Shown here one piece after another: positions 1 through 10,981 of a stretch of 64,000 bases of DNA; the stretch's first letter is position 1; the number at the start of each line of letters is the position of its first letter. The notes beneath the pieces were generated by a model. It was not told where the DNA came from and did not search any database. It saw nothing but the letters and a program-made list of their open reading frames with translations. Both the position numbers and the translations under genes were made by a program. Source of the DNA: Bursaphelenchus xylophilus (taxonomy: Eukaryota; Nematoda; Chromadorea; Rhabditida; Aphelenchoididae); the NCBI GenBank assembly GCA_904066235.2, contig CAJFCV020000004.1, positions 5,022,001 through 5,086,000 of the forward strand. Direction: 5' to 3'.

Positions 1-709
1 ACCGTACAAAATGCCACCTTTCGATCCCAAGTTTCTGTTGGAAAACAGTAAACCCCAGTTTGAGCCAGGTATCGAAAGGAGTAATAATGTTTTGACATGA
101 CTTTAGAACTGGAATTAAACAATCAAATAACTCAGATCCTCCTTCTGGTCGGATCTCCAGCTTCCGGTAAGAGCCATCTCAGTAAATGGCTTCAAGACGA
201 ATACGGCTTTACAATTGTCAACCAGGATACCTTGGGAACGAAAGAAAAGTGTTTGAAAAAATGCAAAGAGTTAATCGAGGAGGGAGAGAAAGTGGTGGTT
301 GATAACACAAACAGAGACAAGGCTACAAGGTAGGGGATGTCTGAAGTGCACCAGCCCAAACAGATGGTGCTAACCCTGTGTTTTCAGGAAGAACTACATC
401 GATTTGGCTCGAAGACTGTCAGTTCCGATCAGATGTGTCAAGATGAACATTGACTATCCCCAGGCCGCTCATTTGAATACATTCCGAACTGTGATTGGAG
501 CCGGTAAAGTGCACAAAGGAGTCAATAGCTTCGTCTTGAAGCAGTATTTCAATGCTTATCAGGTTACGAACGGTCGTCTACGTTAACTTTCTTTGGTTTA
601 GGAGCCCAAAGAAGAGGAGGGGTTCGAAAAGGTTGTCACCTGTAACTTCGTCCCCAAATTTGAGAAGAAGGAACACGAAGAGATCTTCTTCCGCTATCTG
701 AACGAGTAA
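1..709 (+). CDS. PNKP: Polynucleotide kinase 3'-phosphatase, C-terminal kinase part (5' end outside window)
   Basis: PNKP repairs DNA strand-break ends by phosphorylating 5'-OH and removing 3'-phosphate. Only the end of the phosphatase-kinase linker and the kinase domain lie in the window. Exons read as 2-68, 107-329, 388-561(562) and 602-709, joined in one frame. The first exon carries PPFDP, as in the linker of animal PNKPs. The kinase begins with a Walker A loop, GSPASGKS, near 150-175, followed by the NQDTLG strand and VVVDNTN, the expected DNTN lid/base-binding motif. The C-terminus ends at LNE before TAA at 707-709, a normal family end. Introns are 38-58 nt. A possible AATAAA lies at 781. 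The gene runs convergently towards the thioredoxin-like gene. The N-terminal FHA and phosphatase regions cannot be judged here. Identification is from remembered family motifs. Confidence 0.9.
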
Positions 710-885
710 ATGGCATTCACTGCAGTGCCGGTGGTACTGACTAAACTGTGAACCGGCAAATGTAAATTATACTAACTTATGAATAAACGAGACATAACAG
801 GTCTTGAAACAATTCAGTCGCACTACGATACGATTTACTTAAGCACATAATAAGAAACGGCATATAATAGTTAATCACAATATAA

Positions 886-1528
886 TTAGTTGTAGAAGGC
901 CTGCCATTCTTCGAAGAGAGCTTCGGCATCCCCTCCCTTCTGAGCGACCTCTGTACGGGCATCTTGAACAACAACTGTCCCATCGGGTTTAACCACCTTC
1001 AATGCGGGGATGGTCTTGACTTCATACTTGGTTAGGAATTCCCTAAAAATTTTAAAGGTTAGCAACAGAATTACACTTACTGGATATGAGGATCACCGAA
1101 TGGAAGATACACCCATTTGGCGTGGTGGTCTCTGTAATACTCAAGGAGATCTTCTTCAGAGCGGTCACGTGAAACCCACACAACTTCAAAGTCTTTCCCT
1201 AACTCCTGGAGCTTTTCGTAATAGGCCTAAAAATAAAAAATATATATGATTTTAGGTACTAACTTCCAGAAATTTACTCAGAGACCTTAAAAAATTTGCA
1301 CATACTAACCTTCAATTTAGGGGTGAAAGCACGGCATGGAGGGCACCATCCAGCCGAGAAGTAAAGGGCGACAACCTTCCCCTTGAGATGTTCTTCGCCA
1401 TTGACCTTTTTTCCATCTGGCAACACAACTTGGACACCTTTCAAAAGCTCGGACATTCTGTTGGCTGAGAAATGGAACTGAGATTTGATATGAAAGAGGG
1501 ATTGAGAACGGCGGAGTAAGGAAAACAT
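886..1528 (-). CDS. Thioredoxin-like protein of the nucleoredoxin/tryparedoxin type (WCPPC)
   Basis: Three exons (1310-1528, 1081-1226, 886-1042) give 173 aa. The active site WCPPC is at residues 61-65 (Cys62, Cys65) in the context [17 protein letters not shown], typical of nucleoredoxin and tryparedoxin-like oxidoreductases that reduce protein disulfides. The cis-Pro loop is TIPALKV in exon 3. The first 24 residues are rich in Arg, Ser and Phe with no acid ([15 protein letters not shown]...), like a mitochondrial presequence. A second in-frame Met (residue 25, MSELLKG) sits exactly where cytosolic members usually begin, so one gene could make two locations. I chose the upstream ATG because it keeps the frame open and the sequence looks like a real presequence. 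Exact subfamily is uncertain. Confidence 0.85.
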
Positions 1529-3604
1529 TTCACGAAATGATCAAACGGACGCAAAAAAGAGTGGACACAAGACCAAAGGGCGAAAGTTTAGACAAGTATG
1601 AGGAAACCGACTTCTGCTACACCTAGAAATACAGCTGTACAAAAAATGTATTCCAGGCAATAAAAAATCAAACACCAACACCAAAAACGGAGCGCAAAAA
1701 CAGTTTTTAGTGGGAAAATATAAATTTTTTGATGACAAATAAAAAAGACAAAGGGAATCGTGGAGAACCAAGAGAAGAAGGCCGTAAACGCTGGGAACCG
1801 TTTTCCGTACCCGTAAGAGTGTCCTTTTACCGAGCTATAAACATCAAAATATGTGTCAGATCCTAGGATTAAGGCCTATAATAAGCGCAACCTGTGCACA
1901 TGTGTCTACGCCGCACGGCAGAGAAAAAAGGGCGCCCAATTTCCAAGCAGGCGGAACATTCCAGCGAATACTAAATTCGGAGGGAGATTGACCACGCCCC
2001 CCACTCTGGGCGCGCGGATAACAGCGGAGAATTCAGAATTCAAAAATCGAGGTTTTATATAAACCACCGGTGCACCTTGAAGGCATATCACCAAGGCAGC
2101 CGAATTCGAAAGCCTAGTTTTCCATGTTAAATTGTAGCGAACTCTTACCACCTTCTTTTCAACCATAAAGTGGCGCCTTTTATAAACCTCGGAGGATGAT
2201 GAAAGGGGGACCGGTTATAACAACAAAAAGTGTTGTCTCTCATGCGGAGAACCACCTTCCCAGCAAGCTCTGAGTGCTTTATTGGAACCAAATTACGAAT
2301 TGCGTCATGTTATACTTTGTAGTTTGTAGTTCCGACCTCAGCCTTGAGTCAGTTGAGATGAATCAGATTGTAACAAGCCAGCGGATGTTTGTAAAAAAAA
2401 TCTCAGAGCTGTCGGAAATGCAATCGGATCGTTTTACAATGGTTACAGCAGCAAAGTAGCGATAAAACAAACAAGAAAGATCTCCGAGAAAGCAGCCGTT
2501 ACATTATACTGTGAAGTTTTTTCCAGCGTAAATTCAAATCGAAAATTTTCGATTTGGCAAAATTCTGTGCATAATCGGTAGCTCGTGGCAATAGTCGGTC
2601 ATTAATTAAAAAAATAAATAAAATGGTTAAACGGTGACAGAATTTGCCAAAATGACGTCAAATTTTCGTCATTTTGGATAAATTGAAAATTCAGATACAC
2701 GAAGCTTTCATACCGGAATTTAACATAGAGTACGATGATTAGTCGTAACCAGTTTTGCTTCTTATTTCATCGGTCGTTTTGAGAAGAAAATTTAATTGAA
2801 ATTTTAAATTATTGCAATCTTTTAGCAAAAATCTGTAAAATTTGCCCTAGGGGCATAGATACGACCTTTTTATAAAAGGGGTCATAAGCGGCCAAAAACG
2901 CCGGTTCCTTATGTTACGGTAATTCTGGCGGCATGAAATCGTCTTCATTGATTTCCTCGTATCCAAAATCGTTTACCACGGTCGTTTTTTTGGCTTTGCC
3001 AATCCTCGGCCATGAGTATTATTCGACGTTTCTCTTAGTTTACAAAAAATAGTAAATAAAACTAGAGAATTCGAAAAATTGGAGGAAAAAGCTTTGGGAA
3101 TACATTTACGTGATGGTCGTGGTCATTCACAAACGAATATCTCGAAATCGAAAATCACATATGCCCTAGTCTTACCACGATGGTTGGTTGTATGGGTCAG
3201 AAATATCAGTCTGTCGGGAAAATAACGGCGGGTCGGGTCACCTTGGAATCGCCCATCATCGCGGCTAGCCGTGGCTGGGGATTTGGTGCGCGACTGCACC
3301 CTTTTTTCGACGAGGCGAAACATTTTGCTACGACGACCGCCAACATTTTCCCCGGCAGACTGATCGTGTTTTTAGCCGATTTTACAATTTTCTCTTTTTA
3401 AAGATCATCGTAATATGGTCTTTGTATTTATTTTGTCGAAAAAATCATACTGTAGGCCCTGGTAAATTAGAAGAACGGCATTACCCTAAAAAAATTTGGC
3501 TGGGCATTAACCATGAATAACATCATCCACTTTGACCGATGCCTGAGGGCTTGTGCTTAAAGTAAAAACTAGTAATGTTGATGTGTGTTGGCATAGTTAA
3601 ACTA
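1529..3604. other. Gene-poor interval with degenerate repeats
   Basis: No convincing coding exon on either strand. Overlapping short ORFs at 1906-2166 and 3123-3401 oppose each other and show no domain. The stretch around 2530-2700 contains several short inverted repeats, for example a perfect palindrome around AAATCGAAAATTTTCGATTT and a hairpin built on CCAAAATGACG. The 2720-2860 part resembles 27430-27560 (separate entry). Most likely decayed mobile DNA plus the promoter of the thioredoxin-like gene. Confidence 0.6.
2535..2865 (+). repeat. Dispersed repeat copy A (hairpin-rich)
   Basis: Around 2735-2790 the sequence CTTATTTCATCGGTCGT and its flanks recur with scattered mismatches at about 27445-27475, on the same strand, together with a following AAATTTTAAATT block and the AAAAATCT segment. 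Upstream, GGCAAAATTCTG at about 2553 and CAGAATTTGCC at about 2638 form an inverted pair. This suggests an old non-autonomous element of a few hundred bases. Boundaries are approximate. Confidence 0.5.
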
Positions 3605-4455
3605 CAGGGTGTCCAGAGAAATTCCGCGGAAAGTGTTTGCCGATTTCTCGGCGCTCAGGCAAGATATCCAAAAAATTCTTTTTGCATTAGAAAGAAGACT
3701 ATGGGCGGTTTTTTGTCTAAAAAAGTTTTTTTGTCCGCCGACGCGGAACATACTGTATTCGGCGGAGACTTTTGGTAGCTTTTTTAGTCATCACACCAAT
3801 CTTAAGCGCTTTACTATGATCCTGAAACTATCGGGAAGCCTCCAGTTTTTTCCACAGAGGATCAGGGGACCGACGACAACGCTATGCAATCGCATTTAGC
3901 GACTGCACCGCACTGTGTAGTTGCGTCAACAGCGATGAAGTCCGACCGCATCGTGCGAAGGTTTGAAACAGCGGGGCAAAGAGAAGTTCAACCAAAAAAT
4001 ATCTTGTTGTTTTCTGGTACACCAAGTCGTTTACTGATGGCTAAGCTGCTGCCAAGGCTTCGCGACAAAATTTTGGAGAGCATATGGGATCAGCAAAGAA
4101 TGCTAGCCACATAATGTTTGGGACATCTCCTATCCGAAGCTGAGTTGTGGCCTCCGCCGATACGGAAAGCTCGCCATTCCATTGCCGAACGTTTGGTAAA
4201 CATAAAAATAAGATAACATTCTCTTTTTAACCATCAGAAATCGTACTGCAGCTTTTAAGATTGGTGTGATGACCAAAAAAGCTACCAAAAGTCTCCGCCG
4301 AATACAGTATGCTCCGCGTCGGCGGACAAAAAAACTTTTTTAGAAAAAAAACCGCCCATAGTCTTCTTTCTAATGCAAAAAGATTTTTTTGGATATCTTG
4401 CCTGAGCGCCGAGAAATCGGCAAACACTTTCCGCGGAATTTCTCTGGACACCCTG
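3605..4455. mobile_element. Non-autonomous Tc1/mariner-type element (MITE) with ~200 bp terminal inverted repeats
   Basis: Starts CAGGGTGTCCAGAG and ends with its exact inverse, flanked on both sides by TA (3603-3604 and 4456-4457), the target duplication of the IS630/Tc1/mariner superfamily. The two arms (3605-3806 and 4255-4455) differ at only a handful of positions. The ~450 bp core has one open frame (3884-4114) without a recognisable DDE triad, so the element cannot move itself. ORFs that appear in each arm are images of the same repeat, not genes. Confidence 0.88.
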
Positions 4456-4592
4456 TAGTTCAGTTATCTACTGAAGGAATTTCCCACATTAACCGCGTTT
4501 AAAGTAAAAAAATTGTGGGTGGCCATTCTTTGCAGCTAATTTTTTGCGTTGTAAACTATATTTAATGGGTTTTTAAAATGATACAGGTTTCG

Positions 4593-5317
4593 TTAAGAAA
4601 CCATGTGGCAACAGGTTTGATGTCTTGACGCTGGGAACAAATTCCGCCCTAGGCAATAACGGCCCGGATTTTGACGGTATTCGATAATAGCGGATGCTCC
4701 TCGACACTCAAGAGTCCAAACCTTGTCATTCTGATGGCTGTCAGGCCGGTCGACGTTGAACAATTTCTCATCCGTGAACATGATCTTCCCCCATCCCTGA
4801 CCCGCGACGCGTCGCTTGATTTTCCACATCTTTCCGGCAGAAAATTTGAGCGGCGCACTTGGGCCCAAGCTTGGGTTTCTTCCCCAAGTGTGGCTCGGAT
4901 GCAATTCGAGTAAGGCTGCGTTCGTGGCCGATGATTCCTTTCTGGACTTCAACTACAGTTCTCGGTTCCCTTAGGTGTTCATGATCTTTGATATACCAAA
5001 GTGTCATATTACAGTCTACAATGATTTAGACTTCCCAACACGATGGATAAGTGTACGTCATGCCAAAAAAATGAGCTGACTAATGTTGCCAGAATACATG
5101 TGTTGAATGATTGACAAGAAAAGTCAGAGCTGCAAGGTGACGTCATCATTTTTAATTCTTGCTTCTTTTTTATAAAATTCAATGTTGCACCCCTCCTTGC
5201 GCGGTGAAGACCACATTTCCAGGTTCGCGTTCCCTGCGAGTCTGGCCTTGTCTTCCGAGATCTTTCCAAGACCGCCTTAAAAAAGGCCGTCGTTTGAACT
5301 AATTTTTGTGTACCCAA
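4593..5317 (-). pseudogene. Decayed Tc1/mariner-superfamily transposase fragment
   Basis: On the minus strand a frame at 4593-4952 carries WGKIMFTDEKLFNVD followed by HQNDKVW. This is the first catalytic aspartate region of Tc1/mariner transposases (usually ...FSDEK.F.....RQNDRVW). The remaining DDE acids are not found in a continuous frame, and an N-terminal stretch in another frame (5009-5317) may be the frameshifted start. It lies about 140 bp from the MITE but outside its terminal repeats. Whether this lineage mobilised the MITE is unknown. Confidence 0.65.
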
Positions 5318-5511
5318 GGTTTAAAAAAATCATGGCCGAGGGAGGCCAAATTAGCCGCTCTCCATCACGGGGCCTGATATATCACGTCGAAGGTAAACAC
5401 TCTTGACTTGTTGTATTGTTCTTCTAATCTCCGGCATTGTTTGTTTACCTTGTCATTCCGTCTTTTTGATACCTCCATTTCGCTTAGTTTAACTTGTTCC
5501 AACTTCATAAA

Positions 5512-6124
5512 ATGTTGGGCCTAGCTTTGGCGGCGTTGGTTACGGTGGCAGTGGATGCCCAACGATTACCTCAGCAACAGAGCCAGATGAGACCCATCCA
5601 ATGTTACTCTTGTCTGTCAGGAACCCTCTCTGATCAATCCCGAGCCATGTTCGAACAGAACGGCCATGGTTCTAATGTGCCGGTCGATGTTTGTGATGAT
5701 CCTTTCAGAACTGTCGGTCAACAAATGCAGCCTTGTATGACTAGTTGTGTTAAGAGTGTCTCAGAAAACCAATGTGAGTAAAACTGAGTACTGCCATAAT
5801 CTTGTTTTAGTTACTCGGGTTGTGATCCGGGGATGTCTGACTGATGTTGCGCAACAATTGACTGGTCGAAGCCCAAACCTTCGAATTGTAAGCGATATTT
5901 TTATTCTTCGAAATGTATTAAAAGACTGCTATGTATGTAAATGAATTTACTTTCAGCCAGCCCCCGGTCAATGTATTGAAGAGAATCTGGAAAATGTGAA
6001 CTTGGGAATGGTCAAGACTCGGACTTGTCTCTGCGATCAGAACGGGTGCAACGTCGCAGTTGGACTCAAAATCTCCGGTTTTGTTATGGGATTGCTTTTA
6101 TTCTTTGTCGCCGTCATTTACTGA
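5512..6124 (+). CDS. Small secreted Ly6/uPAR-type protein, probably GPI-anchored
   Basis: Exons 5512-5773, 5811-5887 and 5957-6124 give 168 aa. Residues 1-17 are a clear signal peptide (MLGLALAALVTVAVDA). The mature part has ten cysteines (31, 34, 61, 75, 79, 96, 119, 137, 139, 144), starting CYSC and ending LCDQNGCN, the CxC....CN signature of three-finger Ly6/uPAR domains. The C-terminal 15-18 residues are hydrophobic and end at VIY, as in a GPI-attachment signal. Such proteins sit on the outer face of the membrane and often modulate receptors or signalling. I start at the ATG at 5512; an in-frame TTG further up gives no better signal. No named orthologue recognised. Confidence 0.82.
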
Positions 6125-6250
6125 AGAGATTTGTAATTGTATAGAGGAAATAAACGGGAATGTATCGGAATAAATTTTATTCTTAAACTTTTACCAGGCT
6201 TAAAATATTGAAAAAAGTATAAAACAAAATTTCAAGTCATCACAGCGCCA

Positions 6251-7102
6251 TCAGTTATATCCTCTCGAATCAGTAGGTCCGAATGGGTAGGTAGGCTGAC
6301 CAATGCTGGCCCCAGAGCCAACTGGACCACCACCAACATTTGGGTTGTAAGGTGGCTGATATCCAGGATCAGAAGGATAAGGACGAATCTGATCGGGATA
6401 AGCCGCCGGTGGTGGAGGATACGAAGATCGCGGGTCAGGATAAGAGGAAGGAGGTTGGTATCCAGGATTGGGGGTTGGGTAAGATGGCTGAGGATATGAA
6501 GGAGGCTGGGGATATCCTCCACCTTGTCCTGGGATGTAGAGATGATCTCCGAATCCAGTATAATTGATACGATTCACTCGGATGTCACCCCGCACTTCGA
6601 AACGTTGAACAGAATCTTTGGGAAGCCTGTGTCTGAATGAGAATTCACGACCATTAATGTCAACCTGAATAACAAGGAAGTTGATCATGATCGTCATATT
6701 AGAAAGTTTTTAATTAGTATTCCTCTTACTTCATATTCCTTATCTTTGACCACAATCTTGGCGTAAACGGAGCCCCCAACACTAACACTCTGACGGTAGA
6801 ACTGTTCCTTTCCCCAATCACGATCAAAAGCGTTCACACATATTTCATTCCGTCCATTCAAAGATCCCAAGCGGATGTTAATATGAAGTGGTATCTCCCC
6901 TCCATGACCTCTGAACTCAAACCAAATGGCACGATCTCCACCTGAGACAGCTTCTCCTTCAACCTCGATTTGACCATACGCTGGAAGGCCATGGTTTATC
7001 GGCTGGGAATACGGCACAGACTAAAGAAATTAGTGGTTAGCATAAGGACTGAATAATCAACCCATAAAGACAAAACCATACCACGTTTCTAACTTCTCCC
7101 AT
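6251..7102 (-). CDS. Galectin with one carbohydrate domain and a C-terminal Pro/Tyr/Gly-rich tail
   Basis: Three exons (7082-7102, 6730-7020, 6251-6664) make 241 aa; the first exon supplies only seven codons, MGEVRNV. There is no signal peptide, as usual for galectins. The carbohydrate-recognition domain spans about residues 22-147 and keeps the sugar-contact set: His53, Asn55 and Arg57 in LHINIRLG, Asn70 in ICVN, and Trp76 and Glu79 in DWGKEQ. The Arg two residues after that Glu in vertebrate galectins is Phe81 here. VNGREFSF-like and FEVRGDIRVNRI strands follow. Residues 150-241 are low-complexity repeats of YPxP/PGYQPP type. Galectins bind beta-galactosides; the tail may drive self-association as in galectin-3, but there it is N-terminal. 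Function of this arrangement is inference. Confidence 0.87.
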
Positions 7103-7537
7103 TCTTCCTCAAGCTCGGCGATGTGGAACTCGGAAATAAGGAATCTTTGTTTCTTTTAAGAGAGAATTATCAGTATTGGAACTGTTCTGCGTGACTCATT
7201 TATGGTCTTTTGTGGGTGTGTTCTATTTATGCCTTTCTGTTGTTGTGATGAAATTGTTTACCCTTTCAAAACGATAAAGCCTGCATCAAAGGCGAGCGGG
7301 AGTCTTTGACAAAAATATACAAAAAATATACGCTTTTACACAACATGTTGCAATAATAAAACCACACTCAACGGACAAGACTTGGAATATCCAGTTCCCG
7401 AGCTTTAAGACAGGGCCTCGTTTTTATCTCTCCCCTCCCTCTTTAAACTCCCGACTGATGGCTTGGATCTCGGACATTCGACCGAGCTCGAGAGTTTTTT
7501 GCGGCCTAAAAATACTCTCAATCTTGTTTTTGGAATA

Positions 7538-9116
7538 ATGGTCGAAATCAAGGAACTCCCAGACGAACCCCCAGCGGCACCCAAAGAAGCGGCCGAGAAG
7601 CCGACAACCAAGCCGACCGTTATTCATACAACAGGAGAGAAGATCCGGGTATTCCGAAGGCCTTATGCTCATCATCTCTTCAACCAAAAAGTCGACAGCT
7701 ACTGCTCAGAATGCCTCAAGGAACCCGAACTTCAAGGAAAACTGTTCCAATGTTCTGGATGCAATTTCGTCAAATATTGCAGTAAGGAGTGCCAGAAGAT
7801 GGGATGGACGCTTCATAAAAGCGAGTGTAAGAGACTTCAGAAAGTCTTCCCGAACCTTCCATTGAGTGATGTCTTATTCTTGAGTAAAGTTATCGACCGT
7901 AAGGACCATATTGAGAAACATGGTGACAAATATGGATACGAAATCGCAAGACCGATAAGCAAGTAAGCAGTTTTAATTTATGGAGACTACGTTCCACAAA
8001 CCGATTTAAATTTTAAGGCTTGTTGGACATGAGAATGAAGTCCGCAAGGACACCCAGCGCATGGAAAAGTTCGCAAAGATCTTCCAGAAGATCCAAATCT
8101 TCCGCGATGAACATATAAATGGAGACCAATTCTTCGATCTCTACTGCAAAGCCATGGTTAACTCTCTGACGGTACAATCCATCAAAGGAACCGAGGTTGG
8201 AATTCTATTGGATCTCGGGGTTTCAGTGTATAACCACTCATGTCGACCAAACTGCTCCATATTCTTTGATGGATATTATATTTTGGTCCGACCACTTACA
8301 TCTGATGTGGATACCAATGACACTACAAAAGCGACGATTAGTTACACTGATGTGGGACGGTCTAGATACCAAAGGAGGAAAGAGCTCAAAGCAAAATGGT
8401 ACTTCGACTGTCACTGTGAACGTTGCGAAGACCCATCTGATGACATACTCACTGCCATTAGATGCAAGAACATTCTTTGTGACGCTCCAATTCTTATCAG
8501 CGAAGACATGGAACCTCGAGCAGTAGAGTGTGAGAAATGCCATACTGTGGCTGACGTAGAATATGTAATCAGAGGACAGCAAACCATGCTTGAGCTACCT
8601 GTCCGATATTCTACTAACGACAAGGTCGATGACCTTAAGGGATATCTCGAGAGAGCCCGACCAATCTTACACGAGAAGAATGTCTATCTGAACAGATTGG
8701 AAGCAGCCCTCATGCAAATCAGTGGGAAGCTTGGAGTAAGTTCTACGACCAAATTTATTTATTCTGTTTAGGATAACATTGCTTCACTCTACTCAAAAGT
8801 TCAACAGACGTTCTCTGCGTGCTTCCCTGCTACCGAAAAGGGAAAGGTGCAGGAATTGATAGAAAAATGTGCGGAGCTGATCAAGAAAGGTCACAGAAAA
8901 GAAGCGCTACCTTATGCATTCGATGCAATGTGCATTTTGGAAGCACAAGCAGGATTGGGACACCCAAACTACCTCAAAGTTCTTGCTTTATGGACCTTTT
9001 TGGATAAGAACCCAGACAAAACTGATAAGGAATTACTCGAGCTAACCCAATTGGACGACAATGACAAAGTTAAGCCCATTGATATCACTCATCTGCTCAA
9101 TGAAGGCGTCGCCTGA
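7538..9116 (+). CDS. SMYD-like MYND zinc finger/SET domain protein
   Basis: Exons 7538-7962, 8018-8735 and 8772-9116 encode 495 aa. A MYND zinc finger is complete (Cys56, 59, 72, 75, 81, 85, His93, Cys97). The SET core follows with NHSCRPNC at 214-221, then a post-SET CxC..C (DCHCERC) and a helical C-terminal half ending NEGVA. This order matches SMYD1-3 lysine methyltransferases, which modify histones and cytosolic proteins. Oddity: the SET segment N-terminal to the MYND finger, where SMYDs carry a GxG SAM-binding loop, reads TTGEKIRVFRRPYAHH and has no G-x-G. Catalytic activity is therefore uncertain. Start chosen at ATG 7538; an upstream TTG is not needed. Followed 724 bp later by SGF29 on the same strand. 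Confidence 0.85.
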
Positions 9117-9839
9117 AAATCCACTACAAATGAGTCACGGTTACAGAACAAACTCGGGATTTATTGTTTTCGACCTTTTCGACCACAATTTCCCAATAAA
9201 GTTGTTGACATTTCGCGTGGGTAAAACTTCCGCGTTCCACCACTCACAAAAAAGTTTTTCCGAGCTGCGCCCAGCTTTAAAGCAATAGTGTTTTATTGAT
9301 GCTGACGGTATTGTATGTAAAGTAGACCTTTTAAACTAAACATTAAAATGCATTAAGCTTAATGATTATTGGAGATAGATTACAAGAAAATAAAACACCA
9401 ATGGTACAACAAATTTTTTGATACTTGTGGTAAGATAAAAGAAAACGGTAAAAGTTCGTTTTATACGATGAAACTCTTCCAGAACTGAACTTATTGCATC
9501 CGTATAGAATAGGTTGGGTAACTTGACGCGTCATTCACGTTGTCAAATTGCCGTCATTTCATCATGCAGAAACGCGTGTCTGAGCATCATGGCCGAAAAA
9601 AATTTAATTTACCTCATATATTACCTTATACTCTAAAGATAGAAACATTTCATCGTACAAAATGTCTCTAATTTTCCCTTTGACGTCTTTTTCGCCATTT
9701 TGGGCGCGACGAAAAAAGAAAACGAATTGTTTTCGCGATTTTAGTTGCGCATCCCAGCGGATATTTTTCGAGCGGCGCAAAATTAAAGTTTGCAGCTGAA
9801 AAACGTGTCAGGCCTTTATTTTTTTCCATCGTTGGCTAA
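9117..9839. other. Intergenic region between SMYD-like gene and SGF29
   Basis: No coding exon seen. It holds the 3' end of the SMYD-like gene (AATAAA at about 9197) and the upstream region of SGF29. A minus-strand ORF at 9343-9534 has no recognisable features. Confidence 0.6.
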
Positions 9840-10779
9840 ATGCCGGAAAATGGATCAGATAATTTTGAGGAATACAATGAGCTCGTTGCGGAAGCTAAAC
9901 AAAAGATATTAGAGAAGGTAGGGATCGTTATTCTTTTTCTTATATAAATTCTATTAGTTTAGTTACACCGTGTACAAATCAAACATGACAAGGTGAACGA
10001 AGCGCTTAGAGGAGTTAAGGGATTCAGTGAGAGGGTTTTGACTACTGGAGCTAATAAAATGAGCCAAGGATCAAAGTCGAAACTTATCGCTCTGTATAAT
10101 ACGGCATTAAAACAATGCGAAGGAGAAGCCGATAGCATTCGGAAAGTTCTTGACGAAATTCAGAAACTACGGAAGACTGAATTTGACATGATTCTCGATG
10201 GAAAGATGTCTAGGGGACAGATGATTTCCCTACTGAATGATCAAAGCAGGACCTTACCTTTATTTGTTGGAGGAGTTACTGGACATCCACCGCCTGGAGT
10301 CGGGGCTATCGCTTGGAGTGACAGCGATGAACTTCCCAATGGCAGTATTGTTGCAGCGTTTGTAGATGATGTGTGGATCCTAGCAAAAATTATGGTAAGT
10401 GTCCCTGTTATATTTTTTCATATTTTAGTCAACAAGCGGAAACGGAAAGTATGATATTCGGGATATCGACGATGAAGGAAGTCGTCGAATAGCAATACGG
10501 AGACAAAGGTTGATTCCTCTGCCTATTTATCGTGCTGATCCTCATCGTGATGCTCATGCTTTATTCCCAATTAATGCCATTGTATTAGCTCTGTATCCTC
10601 AGACCACTTGTTTTTACAAAGGCGTCGTAGAAAGGACTCCACAAAATGAGTTCGACGACTATCTAATTGCTTTTGAGGATAACTCTTTTGATTCCGGGTA
10701 CTCTCCTCCATTCGAAGTTGCCCAACGTTATGTTATAACCTTCAAATACATAAAGCCTAAGGGAAAACCAGAGGAATAG
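9840..10779 (+). CDS. SGF29: SGF29, tandem-Tudor subunit of SAGA/ATAC acetyltransferase complexes
   Basis: Exons 9840-9917, 9963-10394 and 10429-10779 give 286 aa. SGF29 reads H3K4me2/3 and recruits SAGA-type histone acetyltransferases. The N-terminal third is a charged helical region; the C-terminal half is the double Tudor domain. Diagnostic strings are DIDDEG, RLIPLPIYRADP, VLALYPQTTCFYKG, FEDNSFDSGYSPP and VAQRYV, all close to the human protein as I remember it. The aromatic residues of the methyl-lysine pocket (Tyr in ALYPQTT, Tyr in CFYKG, Phe in FEDN) are kept. Length is normal (human about 293 aa). The second intron is only 34 nt. Confidence 0.93.
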
Positions 10780-10981
10780 TTCTCGTAACATAACATGTAG
10801 TAATAATACTCATAATCTCTTATGAATTTTTGTATATACAGCACAACGTCTCTCATATCGAATCTCATGCAATGATCGCAACTTTACGTCATTTTGCGTA
10901 TGCAATTAACCATTATAATAAACTTTAATAGTAACAAAACAAGGGCCTATTTGGACAATAACAATAATCTACCCAGTCTAA

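Noticed and set aside
3575..4451. ORFs of 67-96 codons in each MITE arm
   Set aside because: Reading frames through terminal inverted repeats; no protein similarity recognised and both lie in non-coding TIR sequence.
5494..5511. Upstream TTG start for the Ly6 protein
   Set aside because: The ATG at 5512 gives a cleaner signal peptide and normal initiation.
6232..6567. ORFs overlapping the galectin tail in other frames
   Set aside because: By-products of the repetitive CCT/GGA coding of the Pro/Tyr-rich tail.
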